A DNA stretch of 64,000 nt from the NCBI RefSeq assembly GCF_030692605.1, contig NZ_JAUYUD010000085.1, forward strand, positions 62,001 to 126,000, written 5' to 3'. Shown piece after piece: positions 39,363-49,599 of the stretch; position 1 is the first letter of the stretch; each line of letters begins with the position of its first letter. The notes under the pieces were generated by a model. That model ran no database searches, was not told the origin of the DNA, and was given only the letters and a program-made list of their open reading frames with translations. Source of the DNA: Lutibacter sp. Its GTDB lineage: Bacteria; Bacteroidota; Bacteroidia; Flavobacteriales; Flavobacteriaceae. The position numbers and the translations under genes were made by a program.

Positions 39363-40640
39363 ATGAAACTTTGGGATAAAGGATTTTCAACCGACAAAAA
39401 AATAGATTTATTCACTGTTGGTAACGACAGAGAACTCGATTTAATTTTAGCAAAATACGATGTTATTGGAAATGTTGCACACGCAAAAATGTTGCACAGC
39501 ATGGGATTATTAACTGCTGAAGAATTAAAATCACTAGAAATAGTTTTAGAATCAATTTTAAAAACTATTGAAGAAGGAAATTTCATAATTGAAGATTCTT
39601 TTGAAGATGTACATTCTAAAGTGGAGTTTTTATTAACAGAAAAGTTAGGTGATATAGGAAAAAAAATTCATACGGCGCGGTCAAGAAACGATCAGGTTTT
39701 GGTAGATGTTCATTTATATATTAAAGATGCTTTAACTGAAATAAATGGTGAAGTTGATGCGTTATTTGACTTGTTAATTTTATTGGCTGAACAGTATAAA
39801 AATGTATTATTGCCAGGTTATACGCATTTGCAAGTGGCGATGCCATCATCGTTTGGATTGTGGTTTTCTGCCTACGCCGAAACGTTGATTGATGATATTT
39901 ATTTTTTAAAAGCTGCTTATAAAGTTGCAGATCAAAATCCGTTAGGTTCTGCTGCTGGTTATGGTAGTTCATTTCCAATTGATAGGGATTTTACAACCAA
40001 AGAATTAGGTTTTAAAACCTTAAAGTTTAATTCGGTGGCTGCTCAAATGGGTAGAGGGAAATTAGAGAAATCAGTTGCGTTTGCTATAAGTTCTGTTGCG
40101 AGTACTTTATCGAAAATGAGTATGGATATTTGTTTATATATGAGCCAGAATTTTAGTTTTATTTCATTTCCAGATGAATTAACAACAGGTTCAAGTATTA
40201 TGCCTCATAAAAAAAATCCAGATGTTTTTGAATTAATTAGAGGGAAATGTAACAAATTACAAGCACTTCCTTTCGAGTTTACGTTAATTACAAACAACTT
40301 ACCAAGTGGTTACCACAGAGATTTACAATTGTTGAAAGAAGGTTTAATTCCTTCGTTTTCAACCTTAAAATCATGTTTAGAAATGTTAACATATTCATTA
40401 AAAAATATTCGTGTAAGGACTGATATTATTGAGGAAGAAAAATACTTGTATTTGTTTAGTGTTGAGGAGGTTAATAAGTTAGTTCAAACTGGTGTTCCGT
40501 TTAGAGATGCTTATAAAATAGTTGGAAAAAGCATTAATGAAGGCACTTTTAATCCTGACAAAAAAGTGGTGCACACGCATAAAGGAAGTTTGGGTAATTT
40601 ATGTTTGGATGAAATCGTAAACAAGAAAAATAAGGCATAA
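39363..40640 (+). CDS. argH: Argininosuccinate lyase
   Basis: HTARSRNDQVLVD, LPGYTHLQVAMPSSFG and GSSIMPHKKNPDVFELIRG motifs. Confidence 0.96.
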   Translation: MKLWDKGFSTDKKIDLFTVGNDRELDLILAKYDVIGNVAHAKMLHSMGLLTAEELKSLEIVLESILKTIEEGNFIIEDSFEDVHSKVEFLLTEKLGDIGKKIHTARSRNDQVLVDVHLYIKDALTEINGEVDALFDLLILLAEQYKNVLLPGYTHLQVAMPSSFGLWFSAYAETLIDDIYFLKAAYKVADQNPLGSAAGYGSSFPIDRDFTTKELGFKTLKFNSVAAQMGRGKLEKSVAFAISSVASTLSKMSMDICLYMSQNFSFISFPDELTTGSSIMPHKKNPDVFELIRGKCNKLQALPFEFTLITNNLPSGYHRDLQLLKEGLIPSFSTLKSCLEMLTYSLKNIRVRTDIIEEEKYLYLFSVEEVNKLVQTGVPFRDAYKIVGKSINEGTFNPDKKVVHTHKGSLGNLCLDEIVNKKNKA

Positions 40641-40641
40641 T

Positions 40642-40671
40642 AACAATTGACAATTGATAATTGACAATTTT
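40642..40671. repeat. Low-complexity caattgacaattgataattgacaatt repeat
   Basis: Near-tandem 'attgacaattga' units after argH. Confidence 0.6.
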
Positions 40672-40709
40672 GAAATCGGCTATTGCCTATCTGCCTATTG
40701 GCCGCTCTG

Positions 40710-40727
40710 CGAAGTCTTCCGACTTCG
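40710..40727. repeat. Perfect hairpin cgaagtc-ttcc-gacttcg
   Basis: 7-bp stem, 4-nt loop. Confidence 0.6.
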
Positions 40728-40820
40728 AAACGCTGATTTTGATTTTTAGATTCTTAGTATTTTAGATTTTACTGGGAACTGAACACTAAGAACACCACAC
40801 TGCGAAGCCACGATATAAGC

Positions 40821-40842
40821 TGCAAAGTCGGGAGACTTTGCA
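40821..40842. repeat. Perfect hairpin tgcaaagtc-ggga-gactttgca
   Basis: 9-bp stem, 4-nt loop, no strong U tract. Confidence 0.65.
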
Positions 40843-40902
40843 GAGCTGTACTTTTGGAAATTCAGAACAATCAATTATTAATTTTTCATCATTAATTTTT
40901 AA

Positions 40903-41589
40903 TTAATTACAAGCATCCCAAATTATATCATCTGGAGTTGGTGCAATTAAGGCTATTTTTTCATTTGTTACTGGGTGAATAAATTCAATTTTACGAGCGT
41001 GTAAATGAATACTTGCATCTTTGTTGCTTCGGTCAAAACCATATTTTAAATCGCCTTTAATTGGTGAGCCAATAGCTGCTAACTGACACCTAATTTGATG
41101 GTGGCGACCTGTTTCCAAATCAACTTCTAACAAATGATAATTTTCTAAAGACTTGAGAAGTTTATAATGAAGAATTGATTTTTTACTGCCTTCAATTTCT
41201 GTACTATATGATGTAGATTTATTGTTTTTAGGATTTTTCTTCAAATATCCAACAAGAGTGTCTTCTTCTTTGTTAGGTTTATTTTTAACAACAGCCCAAT
41301 AGGTTTTATCAACTTTTTTTTCGCGTAGCATTTTGTTAAAGCGCTCTAAAGATTTTGATGTTCTGGCGAAAACAACAACGCCGGTTGTAGGTCTGTCAAG
41401 TCTGTGAACTACACCCAAAAAAACAGCGCCAGGCTTGTTGTATTTTTCTTTGATGTATGTTTTAACAATTTCACTTAATGGTGTATCACCGGTTTTATCA
41501 CCTTGAATAATATCACCTGATTGTTTATTAATAATAAGGAAGTGATTGTCTTCAAATAAAATGTTTAAATTGTTTTTGGTAGAAGGCAT
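40903..41589 (-). CDS. RluA family pseudouridine synthase
   Basis: VVHRLDRPTTGVVVFARTSKS and LETGRHHQIRCQLAAIGSPIKGDLKYG motifs. Confidence 0.93.
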   Translation of the reverse strand: MPSTKNNLNILFEDNHFLIINKQSGDIIQGDKTGDTPLSEIVKTYIKEKYNKPGAVFLGVVHRLDRPTTGVVVFARTSKSLERFNKMLREKKVDKTYWAVVKNKPNKEEDTLVGYLKKNPKNNKSTSYSTEIEGSKKSILHYKLLKSLENYHLLEVDLETGRHHQIRCQLAAIGSPIKGDLKYGFDRSNKDASIHLHARKIEFIHPVTNEKIALIAPTPDDIIWDACN

Positions 41590-41590
41590 T

Positions 41591-42202
41591 TTAGTTCTTT
41601 TTTCCTACTTCTTGATTGATGTTATCAATAAACTCAAGTATTTCTTCTCTTCCAGTTGCCTGGGTTGATGATGACACAAAGTGTTGAGGCATAGTTTCCC
41701 AAAGTGTTTGGGTCATAATTTTACTATAAACCTGAATATTTCTATTTAACTGAGATAATTTTAACTTGTCGGCTTTTGTAAAAATTATGCAAAACGGGAT
41801 TTCATTTTCACCTAAAAACTGCATAAATTCTAAATCAATTTTCTGAGGTTCTAATCTTGAATCTAATAAAACAAAAGTACAAATCAGTTGCTCTCGCTGC
41901 AAAAAATAAAGTTTGATAAAGCTTTGAAATGTTTCTTTAGTAGATTTTGAAACTTTAGCGTAGCCATAGCCAGGTAAATCGACTAAAAACCAATTATTAT
42001 TGATTTTAAAATGATTAATTAGTTGTGTTTTTCCAGGCTTACCAGATATCTTTGCGAGTTTGCTATGGTTTGTAATCATATTTATCAAAGACGACTTGCC
42101 AACATTGGAACGTCCAATAAAAGCATACTCTGGTAATTGTTCTTTTGGACATTTGGTCACATCAGAATTGCTAATAACAAAATCGGCCGAAGTAACCTTC
42201 AT
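41591..42202 (-). CDS. engB: Ribosome biogenesis GTP-binding protein YihA/YsxC
   Basis: FIGRSNVGKSSLIN, PGKTQLINHF, LVDLPGYGYAK, FTKADK. Confidence 0.94.
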   Translation of the reverse strand: MKVTSADFVISNSDVTKCPKEQLPEYAFIGRSNVGKSSLINMITNHSKLAKISGKPGKTQLINHFKINNNWFLVDLPGYGYAKVSKSTKETFQSFIKLYFLQREQLICTFVLLDSRLEPQKIDLEFMQFLGENEIPFCIIFTKADKLKLSQLNRNIQVYSKIMTQTLWETMPQHFVSSSTQATGREEILEFIDNINQEVGKKN

Positions 42203-42206
42203 AATA

Positions 42207-42971
42207 TTATAATTTTCTTTTTTTCAGCCAGTTATGTAAAATATGATTGAAATCATCTGGGAGTTCCATCATTGGGGCATGTCCACATTCATCCATCCAA
42301 AATAAGTCTGCATCAGGTAATAATTTTGCAAAATCGATAGCTACTTCTGGAGGAGTAACGGTATCTTGTTTACCCCAAATAACACAAGCAGGAGTATCCA
42401 TTTTTGGTAAATCTTTCGCCATATTGTGTCTTATAGCACTTTTAGCGATTGCCAAAATTCTGATAGCCCTATGCCTGTCGTTTACCGCGGCATAAATTTC
42501 GTCAATAACTTCTTTTGTAGCAACCTCTGGGCGGAAAAATACGTTTTGAGTTTTTGCTTTAATGTACTCATAATCACCTCTTTTTGGGTAGGTATCTCCC
42601 ATTGATTTTTCATATAGACCAGAACTTCCTGCTAAAACAAGACCAGACACATTTTTTAAATTCATTTTGGTGAAATATAAACCTACATGCCCACCTAAAG
42701 AATTTCCCAACAAAATAACATTGTCAATCTTTTTAAACTTCATAAATTCTTTTAAGAATTTCGACAGGTTTTTTACATTAGTTTTAAGAATGGGTAAAGT
42801 GTAAATGGGTAACTCAGGAATTAGAACTTTATAACCATTTTGAGAAAAATAGTTAAACACACCTTCAAAATTACTTAAGGTGCCCATAAGGCCATGTAAC
42901 ACTATAATTGGTTGACCTTCTCCTGCTTCTATATAACTAAATTTTCCTTCTGTTATAAGTTGATTGCTCAT
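42207..42971 (-). CDS. Alpha/beta hydrolase
   Basis: LHGLMGTLSNF, nucleophile elbow LLGNSLGGHVGL, C-terminal CGHAPMMELP. Confidence 0.92.
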   Translation of the reverse strand: MSNQLITEGKFSYIEAGEGQPIIVLHGLMGTLSNFEGVFNYFSQNGYKVLIPELPIYTLPILKTNVKNLSKFLKEFMKFKKIDNVILLGNSLGGHVGLYFTKMNLKNVSGLVLAGSSGLYEKSMGDTYPKRGDYEYIKAKTQNVFFRPEVATKEVIDEIYAAVNDRHRAIRILAIAKSAIRHNMAKDLPKMDTPACVIWGKQDTVTPPEVAIDFAKLLPDADLFWMDECGHAPMMELPDDFNHILHNWLKKRKL

Positions 42972-43120
42972 TAAATCTAAAGTTTTAAGCTATGTCACAA
43001 ATGTAATCTTTTTTTCTAAAAAATACTTTTTTTATTAAGTAGCCTGCATAATACGGTTTATTAAGTTGTTTTCCAATTTCTTATCCTAAAAATGGATAAA
43101 TGTGTAAAAGTTATCAACAA

Positions 43121-43150
43121 AGTGGGGTAAAGTGGTAAATTGTGGGAAAA
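43121..43150 (+). promoter_or_regulatory. Putative MraZ operator: three GTGG boxes at 10-bp period
   Basis: aGTGGggtaaaGTGGtaaattGTGGgaaaa, boxes starting at 43122, 43132 and 43142. Confidence 0.65.
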
Positions 43151-43156
43151 AATTTA

Positions 43157-43164
43157 TATTTTTG
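43157..43164 (+). promoter_or_regulatory. Putative -7 element of the dcw cluster promoter
   Basis: TATTTTTG (TAnnTTTG) upstream of the mraZ ATG. Confidence 0.6.
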
Positions 43165-43182
43165 AATACTCACAAATAAATA

Positions 43183-43656
43183 ATGGTAAATCTAATTGGG
43201 ACATATGAATGTAAAGCTGATGCCAAAGGGCGTTTAGTGCTTTCGGGTGCTTTAAAAAAACAACTTGCCCCAATGTTACAAGATGGTTTTGTTTTGAAAC
43301 GTGCTGTTTTTCAGCCATGTTTGGAGTTGTATCCAATGGCTGAATGGAATATTTTAATGACTAAAGTAAATAAGTTAAACAGATTTATTAAAAAGAATAA
43401 CGACTTTATTAGAAGGTTTACGGCAGGTGTAAAAATTGTTGAATTGGATGCCTCAGGGCGACTTTTAATCCCGAAAGATTTACAAAGTTTTGCAAACGTT
43501 TCAAAAAATATTGTTTTGAATGCGGCAGTTAATATAATAGAAATTTGGGATAAAGATAATTACGAAAAAGCAATTGATGGTGACCCAAGCGAGTTTGAGG
43601 CACTTGCTGAAGATGTTATGGGAAATGTAAAAGAAGATGAGAATGGAATATCATAA
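43183..43656 (+). CDS. mraZ: Transcriptional regulator / division protein MraZ
   Basis: GTYECKADAKGRLVLSGALKKQL and LDASGRLLIPKDLQSFA SpoVT/AbrB-like repeats; first gene of dcw. Confidence 0.94.
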   Translation: MVNLIGTYECKADAKGRLVLSGALKKQLAPMLQDGFVLKRAVFQPCLELYPMAEWNILMTKVNKLNRFIKKNNDFIRRFTAGVKIVELDASGRLLIPKDLQSFANVSKNIVLNAAVNIIEIWDKDNYEKAIDGDPSEFEALAEDVMGNVKEDENGIS

Positions 43657-44542
43657 TCCAGTTTTATTGACAGAAAGCGTTGATGCTTTAAACATAAAAC
43701 CAGATGGCATATATGTGGATGTTACTTTTGGCGGCGGTGGGCATTCCAAAGAGATTTTAAAAAGATTAGGAGAAAAAGGAAAATTATTTGCATTTGATCA
43801 AGATGAAGACGCTCAACAAAATAGCATTAACGATGAAAGGTTTGTTTTAATTCAACAAAATTTCAGATTCATAAAAAGATTTTTAAAGTTTTACGGCGTT
43901 ACAAAAGTAGATGGTATTTTTGCCGATTTAGGGGTTTCTTCCCATCAATTTGATGAAGCGGATAGAGGTTTTTCTACAAGATTTGATGCTAAGTTAGATA
44001 TGAGAATGAGTAAAGCAAGTAAAATTTCTGCTTTTGATGTAGTAAATAAATATGAGGAAGATAAAATCAGTTCATTGCTTTTTCAATATGGTGAACTTCG
44101 CAATGCAAAAGCCATTGCAAAAAAAATAGTAGCTAGCAGAGCTACCAATCTAATTACTACAAGTTTTGAATTAAAACAGGTTTTGGCCGAATTTGTTCCA
44201 AAAAAAGTTGAACATAAAATTTTAGCCCAAATATTTCAAGCAATTAGAATTGAGGTTAATGAAGAAATAACTGCCTTGAAAGAATTTTTACTTCAAACTC
44301 CAGACTTGCTTACAAAAAGTGGGAGACTTAGTGTGATTTCCTATCATTCATTAGAAGATAGGTTAGTAAAACGGTTTATTAGAGATGGGTTGTTTGAAGG
44401 GGAACCTGTAAAAGATATGTATGGTAATTTTCAAGTTCCACTAAAAAAAGTAGGTTCCTTAATTACTCCAAAACCAGCTGAAATTAAAGAGAATAATAGA
44501 TCACGAAGTGCTAAGTTACGAATTGCAACACTCAGTTTATAA
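43637..44542 (+). CDS. rsmH: 16S rRNA (cytosine(1402)-N(4))-methyltransferase
   Basis: YHNPVLLTESVDAL, DVTFGGGGHSKEIL, FADLGVSSHQFDEADRGFS. Confidence 0.96.
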   Translation: MRMEYHNPVLLTESVDALNIKPDGIYVDVTFGGGGHSKEILKRLGEKGKLFAFDQDEDAQQNSINDERFVLIQQNFRFIKRFLKFYGVTKVDGIFADLGVSSHQFDEADRGFSTRFDAKLDMRMSKASKISAFDVVNKYEEDKISSLLFQYGELRNAKAIAKKIVASRATNLITTSFELKQVLAEFVPKKVEHKILAQIFQAIRIEVNEEITALKEFLLQTPDLLTKSGRLSVISYHSLEDRLVKRFIRDGLFEGEPVKDMYGNFQVPLKKVGSLITPKPAEIKENNRSRSAKLRIATLSL

Positions 44543-44871
44543 TGGCTTTTAAAAAAAACATATTCGATCTATTAAAAGGTAACTTTTTAATAAATGAAGA
44601 CTCGTTGCAAAATTGGAGGTTCATTTTTTTTATAGTGGGTTTAATGCTTTTAATGATTGCCAGTTCTCATAGTTCAGATAAAAAGGTTATGGAGATTACC
44701 AAATTAAATAAAGAAATTAAAGAATTAAGAGCAGAGTTTGTTGACACCAGATCGATTGCAATGAAGCTAAAATTAGAATCTGCAATTAAAGAAAAAGTGG
44801 TTGATTTAGAATTAAAGCCTAGTGAAACACCACCTCAGTTAATAACAGTAACATCAAAAAACAAAAAATAA
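44542..44871 (+). CDS. FtsL-like cell division protein
   Basis: Short single-TM coiled-coil protein between rsmH and ftsI. Confidence 0.8.
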   Translation: MAFKKNIFDLLKGNFLINEDSLQNWRFIFFIVGLMLLMIASSHSSDKKVMEITKLNKEIKELRAEFVDTRSIAMKLKLESAIKEKVVDLELKPSETPPQLITVTSKNKK

Positions 44872-46860
44872 TTGGCTATTACAAAAAAGAGCATATTGAA
44901 CAAATTGTATGTTGTATTTACAATTATGACATTAATGTTACTGGCGATTATTGTTAGGTTAACTGATATTCAATATGTTGATGGTGATAAGTATAGAAAA
45001 TTATCTGAAGAAAATACATTAAGAAACGACACTATTTTTGCGAATAGAGGGAATGTATTTTCGGCTGACGGCAGTTTGTTAGCCACTTCTATGTCTCAAT
45101 ATGAAATTAGAATGGATGCCTATACTATTGACTCAGAATATTTTGAAAAAAATATAAATAAGCTATCCATAGAATTATCTAAAATGTTTGGAAATTCTGT
45201 AACACATTGGGAAACTAAAATTAGAAAGGCAAGAACAAATAAAAACAGGTACTTATTTATTGTTAGAAAATTAGGACATAATGATTATTTAAAAGTTCGA
45301 AAATTTCCAATTTTTAATTTAGGAATGTATAAAGGAGGTTTTATTGCCGAGCAATCAACGGTCAGAGCACATCCTTTAGGGAAAGTTGCTGAACGAACTA
45401 TTGGGTATGATGATTATAGAGGAGCTCCGGGTATAGAAGGTGCATACAAAGATTATCTAAATGGTAAAAATGGTTGGAGAATGAAACAAAAAATAACTCA
45501 AAACCAATGGAAACCAATTAATGATACCAATGAAAAAGAACCAATTGATGGAAAAGATATTGTTACTACAATTGATGTAAATATCCAAGATATTGCCCAT
45601 CATTCATTATTAAGACAGTTAGAGTTTTATGAAGCAGATCACGGTTGTGTGGTTGTTATGGAAACTAAAACAGGTGAAATTAAAGCAATTTCAAATTTGG
45701 GAAAAAATGATGATGGAAAATATTACGAACGGTTAAATTATGCGGTTGGAGAATCTCACGAGCCAGGTTCTGCTTTTAAAGTAATGTCATTTGTTGCCGC
45801 TTTAGAATCAAAAGCTATTGATACGAATACCGTTGTAGATACTGAAGGAGGGAAATATAGGTTGTACGGTAGATTTATAAATGATTCACGAAGAGGTGGC
45901 TATGGCAAAATTTCAGCTGCCAGAGCACTAGAAGTTTCATCAAATATTGGATTTGCTAGATTAATTGAAGAAAATTTCGGAAAAGACCCAAATAAATTCA
46001 TCAACATATTAAAAGGAATGAATTTAAACGATCAATTAGGATTGCCTATAAAAGGAGAAGGTGTTCCAGAAATACCTGCACCGGGAGAAAAAAAATGGAG
46101 TAAAAATGCGTTACCTTCAATTTCATACGGATACAATTTAAGCTTAACGCCACTTCAAATTTTAACTTTTTATAATGCAATTGCTAATAATGGAGAAATG
46201 GTAAGACCTCGTTTTGTTAAAGAAATTAGATCAAGAGATAATTCAGTAATTCATTTTGAAAAAGAAATTATAAATCCAGCAATTGCTTCTAAAGAAACGT
46301 TGGCGAAAGTACGCGAGGTATTGAAAAATGTAGTTGTACACGGCACAGGTCAAAAATTGTATAATCCGAATTTCTCAATGGCAGGAAAAACAGGAACTGC
46401 CAGAACAGAGTATTGGAAAGAAGATTGGAATGAGAATAAAAAATACATTTCATCATTTACAGGTTATTTCCCAGCAGATAATCCAAAATATTCCTGCATA
46501 GTTGTTATTCATAAACCTAAAGTGCAAACGGGATATTATGGTGCCGATGTGTCAGGACCTGTATTTAAAGATATTGCCCAAAAAATTTACACTTCTAATA
46601 GTGTACTTAGTAAAGTTGGTAATAAAATGCCAAAATTCAAACAAATTCAGAAAAACTTTAATTCTTACTATACCATTTCTAATAACGAAAATAAGTCAAT
46701 CCCAAATGTACTAGGAATGGCGGCAATGGACGCCATTCCTTTATTGGAGAATATGGGCTTAAAAGTTACTTACGAAGGAATGGGTAAGGTAAGAGAACAA
46801 TCGATAAAACCAGGTGATTCTATTGCGAAAGGAGTAACCATTATTTTAAAATTATCATAA
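44872..46860 (+). CDS. ftsI: Penicillin-binding protein (FtsI) with C-terminal PASTA domain, TTG start
   Basis: EPGSAFKVM (SxxK), SSN-type motif EVSSNIGFARL, KTGTART; C-terminal IPNVLGMAAMDAIPLLENMGLKV PASTA. Confidence 0.94.
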   Translation: MAITKKSILNKLYVVFTIMTLMLLAIIVRLTDIQYVDGDKYRKLSEENTLRNDTIFANRGNVFSADGSLLATSMSQYEIRMDAYTIDSEYFEKNINKLSIELSKMFGNSVTHWETKIRKARTNKNRYLFIVRKLGHNDYLKVRKFPIFNLGMYKGGFIAEQSTVRAHPLGKVAERTIGYDDYRGAPGIEGAYKDYLNGKNGWRMKQKITQNQWKPINDTNEKEPIDGKDIVTTIDVNIQDIAHHSLLRQLEFYEADHGCVVVMETKTGEIKAISNLGKNDDGKYYERLNYAVGESHEPGSAFKVMSFVAALESKAIDTNTVVDTEGGKYRLYGRFINDSRRGGYGKISAARALEVSSNIGFARLIEENFGKDPNKFINILKGMNLNDQLGLPIKGEGVPEIPAPGEKKWSKNALPSISYGYNLSLTPLQILTFYNAIANNGEMVRPRFVKEIRSRDNSVIHFEKEIINPAIASKETLAKVREVLKNVVVHGTGQKLYNPNFSMAGKTGTARTEYWKEDWNENKKYISSFTGYFPADNPKYSCIVVIHKPKVQTGYYGADVSGPVFKDIAQKIYTSNSVLSKVGNKMPKFKQIQKNFNSYYTISNNENKSIPNVLGMAAMDAIPLLENMGLKVTYEGMGKVREQSIKPGDSIAKGVTIILKLS

Positions 46861-48309
46861 GTGAATTTAATTAAAGACATTATTTACAAGGTTAAAATAA
46901 CCGCTGTTATTGGAAATACCAATAAACGGGTAAATGCTATTGTTTTTGATTCAAGAAAAATCAAAGAAAACAATTTATTTGTTGCTCAAAAAGGGTTGAA
47001 TTTTGATGGTCATTTTTTTATTGAACAGGCCATAAAATTAGGAGCAACTGCAATTGTTTGTGAATTATTACCAGCACAAATTAACCCTAACATCACCTAT
47101 ATTCAGGTTGAAGACTCTAATTTAGCTTTGGCTGTAATGGCTTCTAATTTTTACGATAACCCTTCGTCTAAGTTAAAATTAATAGGAGTCACTGGAACAA
47201 ATGGTAAAACTACCATTGCGACGCTTTGCTATAATTTGTTTCAAAAAGCAGGTTACAAAGCAGGATTACTTTCAACGGTTAAAATTATGGTGGCTAATAA
47301 ACAGTATGATGCCACACATACAACACCAAATTCAGTTGCAATAAATTATTATTTAAATGAGATGGTACTAGCTGGAGTTTCATTTTGTTTTATGGAAGTA
47401 AGTTCACACGGCATACATCAAAAAAGGACTGAAGGTTTGCATTTTGAAGGAGGCGTGTTTACCAATTTAACACACGACCATTTAGATTATCATAACACTT
47501 TTGCAGAATATAGAGATGTAAAGAAATCTTTTTTTGATTCACTACCAAAATCAGCTTTTTCTTTAACCAATATCGATGATAAAAATGGGTTGGTAATGAT
47601 TCAAAATACCAACGCCTCAAAAATGACATACGCTCTTAAAACAATGGCTTCATTTAAAGCCAAAATTATAGAGAATGGGTTTTCTGGTTTACTGCTAACT
47701 ATAAATGATAATGAAGTTTGGGTAAAATTAATTGGAAGTTTTAATGCTTATAATTTGTTAGCAGTTTTTGGTGTGGCAAAATTATTAGGATTGGAAACTA
47801 ACGAGACGTTAAGGTATTTGAGTGAGTTGGAAAGTGTGGATGGTAGGTTTCAATTTGTTGTTTCAGAAAATAAAATTACCGCAATTGTAGATTATGCACA
47901 TACTCCCGATGCCTTAAAAAATGTATTGGAAACTATAAATGATATTAAAAAAGGAAATGAACAAATTATAACCGTTGTGGGATGCGGTGGAGATAGAGAT
48001 AAAGCTAAACGTCCTGTTATGGGACGTATAGCTTCTCAATTGAGTTCTCAAGTAATAGTTACATCAGACAATCCAAGAAGTGAAGATCCTCAAGCAATTC
48101 TGAATGAAATAATTACAGGTGTTGAACCAATTCATAATTATAAAACACTTGCAATTTTAGATCGTGAACAAGCAATAAAAACTGCAGTTAAATTGGCTCA
48201 AAAAGGAGATATTATTTTAATCGCTGGAAAAGGGCACGAAACATATCAGGAAATAAAAGGGATAAGAAGTCATTTTGATGATTTCGAAATAGTTACAAAA
48301 TTATTATAA
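46861..48309 (+). CDS. murE: UDP-N-acetylmuramoyl-tripeptide synthetase MurE (GTG start)
   Basis: GVTGTNGKTTIATL, TTPNSVAINYYL, DNPRSEDP motifs. Confidence 0.95.
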   Translation: MNLIKDIIYKVKITAVIGNTNKRVNAIVFDSRKIKENNLFVAQKGLNFDGHFFIEQAIKLGATAIVCELLPAQINPNITYIQVEDSNLALAVMASNFYDNPSSKLKLIGVTGTNGKTTIATLCYNLFQKAGYKAGLLSTVKIMVANKQYDATHTTPNSVAINYYLNEMVLAGVSFCFMEVSSHGIHQKRTEGLHFEGGVFTNLTHDHLDYHNTFAEYRDVKKSFFDSLPKSAFSLTNIDDKNGLVMIQNTNASKMTYALKTMASFKAKIIENGFSGLLLTINDNEVWVKLIGSFNAYNLLAVFGVAKLLGLETNETLRYLSELESVDGRFQFVVSENKITAIVDYAHTPDALKNVLETINDIKKGNEQIITVVGCGGDRDKAKRPVMGRIASQLSSQVIVTSDNPRSEDPQAILNEIITGVEPIHNYKTLAILDREQAIKTAVKLAQKGDIILIAGKGHETYQEIKGIRSHFDDFEIVTKLL

Positions 48310-48325
48310 GAAATAACCAAAACCT

Positions 48326-49552
48326 ATGTTATATTATTTATTCGATTTTTTAGAAGCAGAATACGACTTTTTAGGAGCTGGTTTATTTCAGTACATTTCT
48401 TTTAGGTCTGCTTCGGCATTTATAGTATCCTTGTTAATTTCAACCATTTATGGAAAACGAATAATAAATTATTTACGTGATCAACAGGTTGGAGAAACGG
48501 TGCGTGATTTAGGGTTGGCTGGACAAACTGAAAAATCTGGAACCCCAACAATGGGGGGAATTATTATTATTTTATCAACCTTAATTCCAGTATTATTATT
48601 TGCAATCTTAGATAATATTTATATAATTATATTAATTGTAACTACCATATGGATGGGAATTATTGGTTTTATTGATGATTATATTAAAATATTTAGAAAT
48701 AATAAAGCTGGGTTAAAAGGAAGATTTAAAATTTTAGGGCAAATAACTTTAGGAATATTTGTTGGAAGTATGCTTTACTTTCATCCGAGTGTAACTTTGA
48801 AAGAAAAACTTCCAGTAAAATATCAATATATAACCCAAGATGGAACGCCAATTCTATTTGGTGAAGCAAAAAAATCGACAAAAACAACCATTCCTTTTGT
48901 TAAAAATAACGAGTTCGAATATGCAGAGGCAATGGAATTATTTGGCAAGGGTCTTAAAGAATATTCTTGGATACTTTTTATAATTGTTGTAACATTTATT
49001 ATAACTGCTGTTTCAAACGGAGCAAATTTAACCGATGGAATTGATGGATTAGCAGCAGGTACATCTTCAATTATTGTGCTCACCTTAGGAATTTTAGCCT
49101 GGGTTTCTGGTAATATTATTTTTGCGAATTATTTAGATGTAATGTATATACCCAATTCTGGTGAAATGACTGTTTTTATTGCTGCATTTGTGGGCGCATT
49201 GGTTGGTTTTTTATGGTATAATACTTATCCAGCTCAAGTGTTTATGGGAGATACAGGAAGTTTAACCATTGGCGGCATCATTGCTGTTTTGGCAATTTCG
49301 GTACGAAAAGAATTATTAATTCCAATTTTAGCAGGTGTATTTTTTATAGAAACTTTATCGGTTATGATTCAAGTGCTTTGGTTTAAATACACAAGAAAAA
49401 GATTTGGTGAAGGGAGAAGAATTTTTAAAATGTCGCCATTGCATCATCATTATCAAAAAGTAGGATATCATGAAAGCAAAATAGTAACTCGATTTTGGAT
49501 TGTTGGAATAATGCTGGCAGTGTTAACAATAGTAACCTTAAAGTTACGATAA
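48326..49552 (+). CDS. mraY: Phospho-N-acetylmuramoyl-pentapeptide-transferase
   Basis: [48 protein letters not shown]. Confidence 0.96.
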   Translation: MLYYLFDFLEAEYDFLGAGLFQYISFRSASAFIVSLLISTIYGKRIINYLRDQQVGETVRDLGLAGQTEKSGTPTMGGIIIILSTLIPVLLFAILDNIYIIILIVTTIWMGIIGFIDDYIKIFRNNKAGLKGRFKILGQITLGIFVGSMLYFHPSVTLKEKLPVKYQYITQDGTPILFGEAKKSTKTTIPFVKNNEFEYAEAMELFGKGLKEYSWILFIIVVTFIITAVSNGANLTDGIDGLAAGTSSIIVLTLGILAWVSGNIIFANYLDVMYIPNSGEMTVFIAAFVGALVGFLWYNTYPAQVFMGDTGSLTIGGIIAVLAISVRKELLIPILAGVFFIETLSVMIQVLWFKYTRKRFGEGRRIFKMSPLHHHYQKVGYHESKIVTRFWIVGIMLAVLTIVTLKLR

Positions 49553-49599
49553 TATTAGAATTTTGAATTATGATTAACGAATTACGATTTGTTAAATAA

